From Planctomycetaceae bacterium (GTDB lineage Bacteria > Planctomycetota > Planctomycetia > Planctomycetales > Planctomycetaceae): DNA of 12,055 nucleotides. The stretch covers positions 1 through 12,055 of the forward strand of contig JALTOP010000349.1 in assembly GCA_027000105.1 (NCBI GenBank). Direction: 5' to 3'. The notes under the pieces are model-generated. The model ran no database searches. It was not told the origin of the DNA and worked only from the letters and a program-made list of their open reading frames with translations. Made by a program: the position numbers and the translations under genes. Below, piece after piece: positions 5,962 through 12,055 of the stretch. Each line of letters begins with the position of its first letter. Within the stretch, counting starts at the first letter, position 1.

Positions 5962-6212
5962 GATTGAATCGACGTTTTACCCGCAGAACGAATCCGATTA
6001 ACACGTTACTGACAGGAATTCTGGTAGTTCGTTTTTCCACTTCAGTAGTAACACAGTAAAAGGAACACGGGCATCTACGGAACCAACAGAAAAAATTGAC
6101 ACAACCGGTACAGGTTATGAATGATTGTCATCGAGCACGGCAGGAACCGGATGTTAACGGGAAAATAGCTCAACGCTCGGGCAATGTTCTTGTTTTCCGG
6201 AAAAGGGGAATC

Positions 6213-8774
6213 TCATTTTCTTTTCCAGAACTGTTCCGGTTGCCATTGGCTCAAAACAAGTCTTCCTTCCTGGGAGATTCGAATGCGAATCGCTCCTTCA
6301 CTGGTAAAGTAGAGATTCCGCCCCGGCCCATAAACGGATTCAAGACGTTTTCGGGATATACTGCTGTTTGTCGAAACAACGATATTTTTTGCATTGACCC
6401 ACCGCGAAAATTCTGGCGTGTTTTCATGTTTCCCCCCATGATGCGGAGCGAGCAAAACGTCATAACCGGGCGATCGTTGACGCATCAATCTGGTTTGCCC
6501 CTCGTCTTCCAGATCGCCGGGGAACAACAGACGCCTGTTGCGATACTCAACTTCAGCGACGATGGAATCGGCATTATCATTTCCCGTTTTCTCCAAAGGT
6601 GAATCGGGGCATTGCCTAATGCGGATCGTGACGTCTCGATCCAATTCAATACAATCACCCTGGCAGACGGTCTTCAGTTTTACTCCCATTCCAGGTGACT
6701 GACTGGCAATGGCGTGCATGGCGGAATGTTGAGGGTTCAAGCCAACCGGATTGAGGAGGATTTCCCGAACTGGCAACTGTTCAATCAGAAATGGGACGGC
6801 GTTGATATGATCCAGATCGGTATGCGAAAGCAGGATTACATCGAGTCGATTGGCGTCCATGTCTGCCAGGTTGGAACGAACCACCGAAGCGGCGAATTGG
6901 CCATTTTCCATTGAACCGGCATCAATCAGAATCGTTTTCCCGTTCGGACATTTCAACAGACAGGCATTCCCGTGCCCCACAGCGAGCACTCGACATTCGA
7001 ATTGATTGGAACGCCCTTCCCGCCCGCGACTTCGCCCGGTCAGGAGAGAACCATCGACCAGGACGAGAATCGCAATCAGCCATCCGGCGATCATCCATGA
7101 TTTGTGACGATGTGAATATCGGGACGAAAAATAATACAGGCCAGCCCCCACGGCATACAGAGCAGCCAGAAACCAGTCATCCGGTCGACAGACGGGCCAC
7201 TGGAGCAGGTTCCCGCTGGAGAAAACTTCTGCAGACGAATGAAGCAGATTCAGAGAGAAAGAAGCTGGAACTGCGAACCAATCCGCAAGGATTGGATTGA
7301 CCATCCCCGCGAAACCGAGCAGGAGCAGGCAGAACAGACAAACGGCCAGAATCGGCAAAGAGAAAATTGTCGCAGGGATCCCCGCCAGTGTAACACGACT
7401 GAATGAGTTCGCCAGAAGCGGAATGGCCAGCACGGTAATTGTCAGAGAAATGACAAACGATTGGACAAAATACTTTTTCAGATAAGTAAACATGTCCCCC
7501 GATGTTGAGACGAGCGAAGCGGTTTCCCGTCGGGAAGTTGTTTTTACCGATTCAGGAAACAGACCGGGAAACAGTTCCCCCAGTCCGTATAACCCCAGCA
7601 TCGCCAGAAAAGAAAGTTGTGTTCCACGATCGAACAGCCAGGCAGGGTTGATGATCAAAATCAGCCAGGCAGCCAGCCCCAAGCTTTGCAGAAATCCGAC
7701 TTGTCTTCCCATGGCCCAGCCGGCAATGAAAACGACACCAATCAGCCAGGCACGCAACACGGGAGGACGCACTTCTGCCAAAATCAGACAGAGGGTAATG
7801 CCCAGCATCAAAAAAAGAAGCAGTGAGCGCTGCGATAAATTGAGCAGCCGTCCGGTTACCAGACACAGCCAACCAATCAACCCGACATGCAGGCCGGAAA
7901 TGGAGAGCAGATGCATCAAGCCGCTTCGACGAAATGAAAAGGTGATTCCCTCCTCAAGTGAATTTCTCTCTCCCAGCAGGAGTGCATTGGCAATGCCCGC
8001 TTCCTTTTCCCCCAAGTATCGAAAATAAATCGAGCGAATCGAACGGCGAAGATTCTGTTGTGGCCGAATGACAAGACCGGGCCAACTCCATGATGAGGCA
8101 GAAAGGATTTGCACGGCTTCAGGTGAGGAGCAAAAGAGAGTCCCTGAAATCCCACGTTGCCGCATCAACTTCGAATAATCGAGACCAGCCGGGTTTAGTG
8201 CAGGACTCAGGGAACGCAACTTTCCTGCAAGCGAAACGTGATCTCCCGCCTGCAGAAAGGTCGCGTCGCCGGATATTGTAAGAAGCACTTTGCCAGAGAC
8301 GGGTCGGTTGCCGTCATGTTGGATCAGCTGTAAAGCCCGCACGGTACAACGGGTTTTATCTTCTTTTCGCCAGGCTGAAATATACTGCGGCGATTTGTTG
8401 ATCAACAGAACCGGGTCGGATTCGATGCGGGCAACCAGCCGGATTGGGCTACTTTCTTTTCCTGCAAAGCGCGACACATTTTCGGGTAAAGTAACATACC
8501 ATTGCAGATGATGGATCGCGCCTCCGCTGCAAAACAGTAAGCCAAAAAGGGCAATCGTCACTCGCCTGGATAATTTTTCAGAAAAATCAAACAGAAATTT
8601 CCAGATCGCAAGACAGACCGATCCGGCACAGAGCCACAGTTCCAGCGATAAGCCGCCGATGATCTCATTCCAATAGCGATCAAGGAATATCCCGCAGGCA
8701 AAAGCAGTGACACAAAACAGAGCCGGCTGGCGGTAATATGAGATCGCCGAATGTTCTTCAGAGGTGCTCAGCAT
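6213..8774 (-). CDS. comEC: ComEC/Rec2 DNA-uptake channel protein
   Basis: An 853-residue inner-membrane protein, full length for ComEC, which carries single-stranded DNA into the cytoplasm during natural transformation. Layout: N-terminal membrane helices (about 17-33, 42-62, 72-88); a soluble OB-fold-like DUF4131 part (about 105-225); and the polytopic Competence domain (about 255-580). That domain has the signature HLLSISGLHVGLIGW (288-302), RPPVLRAWLIG (336-346) and FDRGTQLSFLAMLG (381-394). The C-terminal metallo-beta-lactamase-like domain has GKTILIDAG (612-620), the metal motif SHTDLDH (650-656), NADSIV (734-739), FPGD (751-754) and APHHGG (776-781). All domains and motifs appear intact. 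No Shine-Dalgarno is seen at ATG 8774, and a terminator ends only 21 bases upstream, so its promoter is unclear. Confidence 0.93.
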   Translation of the reverse strand: MLSTSEEHSAISYYRQPALFCVTAFACGIFLDRYWNEIIGGLSLELWLCAGSVCLAIWKFLFDFSEKLSRRVTIALFGLLFCSGGAIHHLQWYVTLPENVSRFAGKESSPIRLVARIESDPVLLINKSPQYISAWRKEDKTRCTVRALQLIQHDGNRPVSGKVLLTISGDATFLQAGDHVSLAGKLRSLSPALNPAGLDYSKLMRQRGISGTLFCSSPEAVQILSASSWSWPGLVIRPQQNLRRSIRSIYFRYLGEKEAGIANALLLGERNSLEEGITFSFRRSGLMHLLSISGLHVGLIGWLCLVTGRLLNLSQRSLLLFLMLGITLCLILAEVRPPVLRAWLIGVVFIAGWAMGRQVGFLQSLGLAAWLILIINPAWLFDRGTQLSFLAMLGLYGLGELFPGLFPESVKTTSRRETASLVSTSGDMFTYLKKYFVQSFVISLTITVLAIPLLANSFSRVTLAGIPATIFSLPILAVCLFCLLLLGFAGMVNPILADWFAVPASFSLNLLHSSAEVFSSGNLLQWPVCRPDDWFLAALYAVGAGLYYFSSRYSHRHKSWMIAGWLIAILVLVDGSLLTGRSRGREGRSNQFECRVLAVGHGNACLLKCPNGKTILIDAGSMENGQFAASVVRSNLADMDANRLDVILLSHTDLDHINAVPFLIEQLPVREILLNPVGLNPQHSAMHAIASQSPGMGVKLKTVCQGDCIELDRDVTIRIRQCPDSPLEKTGNDNADSIVAEVEYRNRRLLFPGDLEDEGQTRLMRQRSPGYDVLLAPHHGGKHENTPEFSRWVNAKNIVVSTNSSISRKRLESVYGPGRNLYFTSEGAIRIRISQEGRLVLSQWQPEQFWKRK

Positions 8775-8795
8775 CGTTCAATTACCACAGCGCAT

Positions 8796-8823
8796 AAAGA
8801 AAGGAGGATCAGCCGATCCCCCT
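8796..8823 (-). terminator. intrinsic terminator between the Cys-rich exported-protein gene and comEC
   Basis: Read on the - strand, AGGGGGATC (8823-8815), loop GGCT, and GATCCTCCT (8810-8802) form a 9-bp stem with one G-T wobble, followed by TTCTTT (8801-8796). It begins 30 bases after the stop of the upstream gene and its tail ends 21 bases before the comEC ATG. Confidence 0.75.
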
Positions 8824-8853
8824 GATTAACCAATATCTTCGTGTGACACAAGT

Positions 8854-9390
8854 TTATGCGTCGTAATTGACGATGATCCGCCCTGTGCGACGCACGATCA
8901 CATTGACTTCGTATTTCCCGAAATCGTAAATCAGTTTGTAACCGCGGCGTCGTACCTTGATGCAGGGCACTTTGCAAGGCGGTACGCAAACCTTAATCGT
9001 GGCACATGTCGGCCCGCAAGTCGTACATCCCCTGCTGCGACGCGGTTGAGGCAACGGCACCTCAATCAAATAGGGAACAGCACAGGGGTGAACGTGTCGC
9101 AAATCCCGGTAGACAACATTCGGGTACAGTTCAACAACCTGGCCTTCAGCATAAGGAACGACAGGCTGGTCGAAGGTCTCCACCGGGCCATACTGTGCCG
9201 AGTGATCCAAAGGTTGCCCCTGTGGAATCGCCTGCGGGGGCATTGGCATCGGCGTGGGGACTGGTGCAACCTCATTTTGAGGAGAGTACACGCTTCCCGG
9301 TTGTAAAAGTGTGGGACCAGCCGCGAACGCGGCCCCTACCAGCATCGTAGATGCCGTGAAACAGGATAGAGCAACACTACGAATCTTCAT
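8854..9390 (-). CDS. exported proline- and cysteine-rich protein of unknown family
   Basis: A 178-residue protein I do not recognise as a named family. A signal peptide is clear: MKIR, a hydrophobic core over residues 6-21, and a likely cleavage near AFA (21-23). Residues 38-60 are rich in Pro/Met/Gln (repeats of VPTPMPMPPQ type). Seven cysteines follow in the mature part: C103, then C122, C125, C129, C135, C139 and C143, the last six in a tight CxxCxxxC / CxxxCxxxC arrangement. The end is strongly patterned (YDFGKYEVNVIVRRTGRI, about 155-172) and looks like alternating beta strands. Small exported proteins of this style are common in planctomycetes, which supports the host guess. The start is well supported: AAAGGAG (9403-9397) lies 6 bases before ATG 9390. 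A terminator follows, so it is probably monocistronic. Confidence 0.72.
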   Translation of the reverse strand: MKIRSVALSCFTASTMLVGAAFAAGPTLLQPGSVYSPQNEVAPVPTPMPMPPQAIPQGQPLDHSAQYGPVETFDQPVVPYAEGQVVELYPNVVYRDLRHVHPCAVPYLIEVPLPQPRRSRGCTTCGPTCATIKVCVPPCKVPCIKVRRRGYKLIYDFGKYEVNVIVRRTGRIIVNYDA

Positions 9391-9539
9391 GACCTACTCC
9401 TTTGTTGTTCGGTGCCCATAACCATTGACTACTGAATGACTTAGGACGATTACAAGGGGGAGGCTCCGAAACTGTCGACACCACTGGGCAGACCCCGGCA
9501 CGAACCATCTTTCTCAACCACCCTATATTTCAACACTCA

Positions 9540-9567
9540 AGTATAACCACTATTTGCCCTTTGTCCT
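9540..9567 (-). promoter_or_regulatory. candidate promoter for the Cys-rich exported-protein gene
   Basis: On the - strand, AGGACA (9567-9562) and TATACT (9545-9540) are 16 bases apart. The -10 matches five of six and the -35 four of six consensus positions. The leader to ATG 9390 would be about 140 bases. The rest of the 260-base gap (9391-9650) shows only the Shine-Dalgarno. Confidence 0.4.
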
Positions 9568-9650
9568 CCAATTTGCCGAAATATTCCTTTTTCTTCCAGA
9601 AAAATTTCAGAATATACGGGAAACTCTGATCAAGCGTACCCGTGGGATAA

Positions 9651-10112
9651 TCAAACAAACCAGAACCATCTGGGGACATCCCGGCAATATTGTTGATAGC
9701 ATTCTCCAAATTGATCCCTCAGCATCTGCTCTTCGCGCTGAATGAACAGTCTTTTAATGAGGATAGCAAACAGAGGGGGAACAAGCAGCGGAGTAAGTGA
9801 ACCAGGAAAGAATGCAATTCCTGTCAGCAATAATACCATGCTGAGGTAAATAGGGTTCCGAGACCAGCGAAATGGACCGGACTTAATGAGTGCTGTCGAT
9901 TTGTGAAATGGAATGATTGTTGTTTTTTGCACCATAAATTGTTTCACGGCCCAACCAAACAGCAACAGGCTGATAGCAACAAAACCAAAACCGAAGCCAG
10001 ATGATATAGTGCCCAACCATCCGGTGATGCGACCGAGTGGTGCATAATGGTGCAATGCTGTCATTAACAGTGCTGAAAGCAATAGCCAAAGCGGCGGATG
10101 GATATGACGCAT
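9651..10112 (-). CDS. ICMT/PEMT-like integral membrane methyltransferase family protein
   Basis: A 153-residue membrane protein of the isoprenylcysteine carboxyl methyltransferase / phospholipid methyltransferase superfamily. Hydrophobic segments lie at about 8-24, 40-57, 88-103 and 105-121. The SAM-binding C-terminal signature is present: LIKSGPFRWSRNPIYLS (75-91), then REEQMLRDQFGECYQQY (126-142) and VPRW (146-149), matching the 'GPY-R-RNPMY' and 'EE--L---FG--Y--Y---VPR' pattern of the family. Bacterial members are mostly of unknown substrate, and prenylated proteins are not expected here. A good Shine-Dalgarno (GGGGAG, 10125-10120) lies 7 bases before ATG 10112. No terminator is visible after its stop. 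Confidence 0.8.
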   Translation of the reverse strand: MRHIHPPLWLLLSALLMTALHHYAPLGRITGWLGTISSGFGFGFVAISLLLFGWAVKQFMVQKTTIIPFHKSTALIKSGPFRWSRNPIYLSMVLLLTGIAFFPGSLTPLLVPPLFAILIKRLFIQREEQMLRDQFGECYQQYCRDVPRWFWFV

Positions 10113-10430
10113 GGAGCAACTCCCCGTATCGGACCGCAGGAAATTTCCTTGCGATTTCCTGCCGGTTCTTTCCCTTCATATAATGGTATGCTATTCTCGA
10201 CGGGTGCAAAAGGCCAGCAATATCGGACCTTGCCCGGGTTGCGGTTCGAATGCCCGCTAAAGATGGGCGTCTCTTTTTGGTCTGGATGGTAGATTTGTCT
10301 GGATAGCGGATCAGGAAACTTGGCCAGAGCACAACAATCCCGTGTGCTCATGGCCCGGAAAATCATACGACAGGAGTCGAGCCAATCGGTACCGGTTTTG
10401 TTAAAACGTCATCAAGGATGAAAATCAAGG
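10113..10430. other. 318-base divergent intergenic region
   Basis: It lies between the divergent ICMT-like and 450-residue-protein genes. It holds the Shine-Dalgarno of the former, the weak promoter candidate, a short + strand frame with a CPGCG motif (ATG 10183 to TAA 10258-10260) that continues open to 10404 after its stop, and the 13-bp tandem duplication at 10411-10436. No RNA gene is recognised. Confidence 0.45.
10180..10209 (-). promoter_or_regulatory. weak promoter candidate for the ICMT-like gene
   Basis: On the - strand, TTGCAC (10209-10204) and CATTAT (10185-10180) are 18 bases apart (three and four of six matches). The same spot reads TATAAT (10179-10184) on the + strand, so it could instead serve the + strand gene at 10431, but no matching -35 is seen there. 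Confidence 0.25.
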
Positions 10431-10436
10431 ATGAAA
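10411..10436 (+). repeat. perfect 13-bp tandem duplication of a Shine-Dalgarno/start region
   Basis: ATCAAGGATGAAA occurs at 10411-10423 and again at 10424-10436 with no mismatch. Each copy holds AAGG followed directly by ATG. The second copy contains the annotated start ATG 10431. The first makes a decoy ATG (10418) that is out of frame and stops after 34 codons. Confidence 0.85.
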
Positions 10437-11783
10437 GTCATGTCGCTAGTCAATGTTGCTGCATTTGTAATTGTTGCCGTCTCGGTAAGCCTGAATTCGG
10501 TACATTCGGTACTACTTGCTGAATCGTTCAAAATTCGTGAAACGGATAATGAGGCCCGCACTTTTCGCATCGCCGTTCAGGTTCAGGCGCAGGGGACACT
10601 GAAAACGCCCTCCAAAGAGAAAAAACCGACCGATCTTCCACTCACGTTACAGGCGTCGCTGAACTATCTCGAACGCCAGTTGCCCCCTGCCGGTCGGGAC
10701 GCCCGTGCCTGGCGGTCTTTCCGAATCTATGAGCAGGCCAGTTCCAAAGTTGTCGTGAAAGAGCAGACGACAAAACTGGATCTTTCGCCACAAGTTCGTC
10801 AGATTGTTGCAGAAGGGGAGCGGTCGGGCCTCGTTTTTTATCACAGCAGAACTCTGCTCAAACGAAGTGATCTCGACCTGCTGACCATTCCGGGAGATCC
10901 TCTCTGTCTGCTCGCAACCTTGCCAATTCGGGATATTGAACTCGAAGAAACCTGGAGCGTGCCTGACTGGGTGGCTCAAATGCTGGCGGGCATTGAAGCA
11001 GCAACGATGACAAAATTGACCGGCAAACTCCTTTCCGTAAAAGATGACCTGGCGACATTGCAATATACCGGGGAGGTATCGGGAGCGACCGCAGGAGCAG
11101 AAGTGAAGATCGTTCTGAATGGCGTAGCCAGTTTTGATCTCAAACAGCAAATGCTCACCTCTTTCAAATTGACTCAACAGGAAAAACGAAGCATCAGCAC
11201 GGTCTCTCCCGGGATGGATATTACCGCGACGATCCAATGGACACGGGGCAAGGTTCCTTCTTCAGAATCGATTCCAGACAGTTCCATCACCGGGATACCA
11301 CTCGATCCGCCCCCCATTTCGAAGTCGTTACAGTTCAGGTCGAAGTATTGGAATGTCCGATTGCAACATGATCGCAACTGGCACCTGTTTCAGGAATTGC
11401 CGGAAGTAACCGTAATGCGACTGGTTGAATCGGGCAGTCTGATCAGCCAGTGCAACATCGCCAAAATCCGCTCCGACAAACCGGGGGAACACGTGCCAGC
11501 GGAACAGTTTGAAAACGATATCCGAACCTCGTTGGGGGATCGTCTCAGCGATATTATTGATGCAGGAGAAGTCCCCAACGAAAATGGCAACTTCATATAC
11601 CGGGTGATTGCAGCCGGTTCCTCGACCGATCTGGAAATGATCTGGATTTACTATTTGTGTGCCAATCCAGACGGCAGACAGGTTTCCTTCGTCTTCGCTG
11701 TCGAACGCGCCAATCTGGAAGTCCTCAACGATCGAGATCTGGCGATTGTAAAATCACTGGAGTTCCTGCCTGTCAAGAGGTAG
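10431..11783 (+). CDS. exported protein of unknown function, 450 residues
   Basis: I do not recognise a named family. Residues 1-30 look like a signal peptide (MKVMSL, then a hydrophobic core over 8-22, with possible cleavage after VHS at 26 or LLA at 30). The first half (about 40-275) is predicted to be largely beta, with blocks such as RSFRIYEQASSKVVVKEQ, LVFYHSRTLLKRSDLDLLT and EETWSVPDWVAQML. A Pro/Ser linker (about 280-300, SSESIPDSSITGIPLDPPP) leads to a second domain (about 305-450) with YWNVRLQHDRNWHLF and a final IVKSLEFLPVKR helix/strand. That layout recalls PsbP/DcrB-like single-domain folds, but this is only an impression. The start could be ATG 10431 or ATG 10440. The latter has AAGG at 9 bases, the former gives a positive n-region for the signal peptide. 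Its stop is 7 bases from the stop of the convergent mutY-like gene. Confidence 0.75.
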   Translation: MKVMSLVNVAAFVIVAVSVSLNSVHSVLLAESFKIRETDNEARTFRIAVQVQAQGTLKTPSKEKKPTDLPLTLQASLNYLERQLPPAGRDARAWRSFRIYEQASSKVVVKEQTTKLDLSPQVRQIVAEGERSGLVFYHSRTLLKRSDLDLLTIPGDPLCLLATLPIRDIELEETWSVPDWVAQMLAGIEAATMTKLTGKLLSVKDDLATLQYTGEVSGATAGAEVKIVLNGVASFDLKQQMLTSFKLTQQEKRSISTVSPGMDITATIQWTRGKVPSSESIPDSSITGIPLDPPPISKSLQFRSKYWNVRLQHDRNWHLFQELPEVTVMRLVESGSLISQCNIAKIRSDKPGEHVPAEQFENDIRTSLGDRLSDIIDAGEVPNENGNFIYRVIAAGSSTDLEMIWIYYLCANPDGRQVSFVFAVERANLEVLNDRDLAIVKSLEFLPVKR

Positions 11784-11793
11784 GCATCGCCTA
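11781..11793. repeat. inverted repeat containing both convergent stop codons
   Basis: TAGGC-ATC-GCCTA is a perfect 5-bp inverted repeat with a 3-base loop. Its outer bases are TAG, the stop of the + strand gene, and the complement of TAG, the stop of the - strand gene. No T run flanks it, so terminator function is uncertain. Confidence 0.6.
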
Positions 11794-12055
11794 ATCAACG
11801 TGTTTTGCCTGTTCGATCATTCCTGCTATTTTGCGTGCCGTTGTGGAGAGTGGATACTGGGTGAATTGGGCGGGGCTGACCCATTTGCTGTTGTGTAATC
11901 CGGTTCCGACTTTTCCGGAAAGATGTTGGGCGTGCAAGCCGATCAATCTGATTTTATACCGGGTTACCGCATGATGGATGGTTGCAATCGGGGAAGTGAT
12001 TTTGAGCTGCATTTTGTATCGCTGACGTACTTCGCTTTCCATCCACGAAAAAATA
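11791..12055 (-). CDS. mutY: C-terminal end of a probable A/G-specific adenine glycosylase MutY (5' part outside window)
   Basis: An 88-codon fragment on the - strand runs in from beyond the window edge and ends with TAG at 11793-11791. The blocks SPIATIHHAVTRYKIRLIGL, then SKWVSPAQFTQYPLSTTARK and a closing basic helix, match the C-terminal NUDIX-like domain of MutY ('..HAVTRYRITL..', 'WV---EL--YPLS---RK--'). In MutY this domain recognises the 8-oxoguanine opposite the mispaired adenine. The catalytic glycosylase domain and iron-sulfur cluster would lie outside the window. A free-standing NUDIX hydrolase is the main alternative, but the classic Nudix box is not in the visible part. Confidence 0.68.
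   Translation of the reverse strand, partial: IFSWMESEVRQRYKMQLKITSPIATIHHAVTRYKIRLIGLHAQHLSGKVGTGLHNSKWVSPAQFTQYPLSTTARKIAGMIEQAKHVD

Larger units (their letters stand above)
5748..6212 (-). other. 465-base gap between comEC and the rlmB-like gene, mostly a structured leader
   Basis: This is the longest stretch in the window without a supported gene. The half nearest rlmB holds a promoter candidate (5933-5961) and two hairpins (5875-5914) that would lie in the rlmB transcript. A 25-codon frame, ATG 5812 to TGA 5735, overlaps the rlmB start. The half nearest comEC (about 5962-6212) shows nothing recognisable beyond a TTTTCCGGAAAA palindrome (6193-6204) close to the comEC stop. An ORF that enters here on the + strand is antisense to comEC and is not believed. 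Confidence 0.5.

Noticed and set aside
6096..6602. 168-codon + strand ORF overlapping the end of comEC
   Set aside because: It is mostly antisense to the metallo-beta-lactamase domain of comEC, which is intact; the translation shows no recognisable domain.
7492..8028. 178-codon + strand ORF
   Set aside because: Wholly antisense to the conserved Competence domain of comEC, with Ser/Arg/Pro-rich composition typical of shadow frames.
8802..8814. Resemblance of the comEC-proximal hairpin to the 3' end of 16S rRNA (GGCTG-ATC-CTCCTTTCT on the - strand)
   Set aside because: The similarity needs several gaps, no other 16S sequence is nearby, and the bases are fully explained by a terminator stem and tail.
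10240..10258. GGTTCGAAT, like a tRNA T-loop
   Set aside because: The flanking stem does not pair properly, and no acceptor, D-arm or anticodon arm can be drawn around it.
1..12055. Search for CRISPR arrays, insertion sequences, phage genes, toxin-antitoxin or defence modules
   Set aside because: The only direct repeats are two- or three-copy tandem units without spacers, and no transposase, integrase or nuclease motif was seen.

Overview
The window looks like a chromosomal housekeeping stretch from a Gram-negative, moderate-GC bacterium. The best guess is a planctomycete (Planctomycetota). The clues are several Gfo/Idh/MocA oxidoreductases, exported proteins of unknown family with cysteine- and proline-rich parts, frequent TTG/GTG starts, and an OmpH/Skp chaperone next to lipid A genes in an arrangement unlike that of enterobacteria. 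The phylum is inferred from protein style, not from a marker gene. I see no phage, transposon, CRISPR, tRNA or rRNA.

Left part (1-3835, all + strand). The tail of an oxidoreductase-like gene is followed by a 355-base gap holding a promoter/operator candidate. Then come ompH (periplasmic chaperone), lpxC (committed step of lipid A synthesis), a Gfo/Idh/MocA dehydrogenase 16 bases behind lpxC, and a YjbQ/UPF0047 protein. A strong intrinsic terminator lies between ompH and lpxC, ending only 22 bases before the lpxC start. The lpxC-oxidoreductase pair suggests a modified UDP-GlcNAc/lipid A pathway.

Middle (3918-5747). An isochorismatase-like hydrolase (-) is divergent from a DUF167/YggU protein (+), which converges on an RlmB/TrmH-type rRNA 2'-O-methyltransferase (-). 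A 465-base gap upstream of the methyltransferase holds a good promoter candidate and two hairpins that would lie in its leader RNA.

Right part (6213-12055). On the - strand are a full-length ComEC DNA-uptake channel, an exported Cys-rich protein of unknown family separated from comEC by an intrinsic terminator, and an ICMT-like membrane methyltransferase. A + strand gene for a 450-residue exported protein follows. It converges, with only 7 bases between the stop codons, on the C-terminal end of a probable MutY adenine glycosylase that runs off the window.

The most unusual things seen are regulatory rather than a new protein system. Terminator hairpins sit almost against the starts of lpxC and comEC, leaving no room for a normal promoter. 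Four short tandem duplications (13-19 bp units) lie in intergenic or start-site positions, one of which duplicates a Shine-Dalgarno/start region. The rlmB-like gene has a long structured leader. I did not find convincing evidence of a wholly new multi-gene system.
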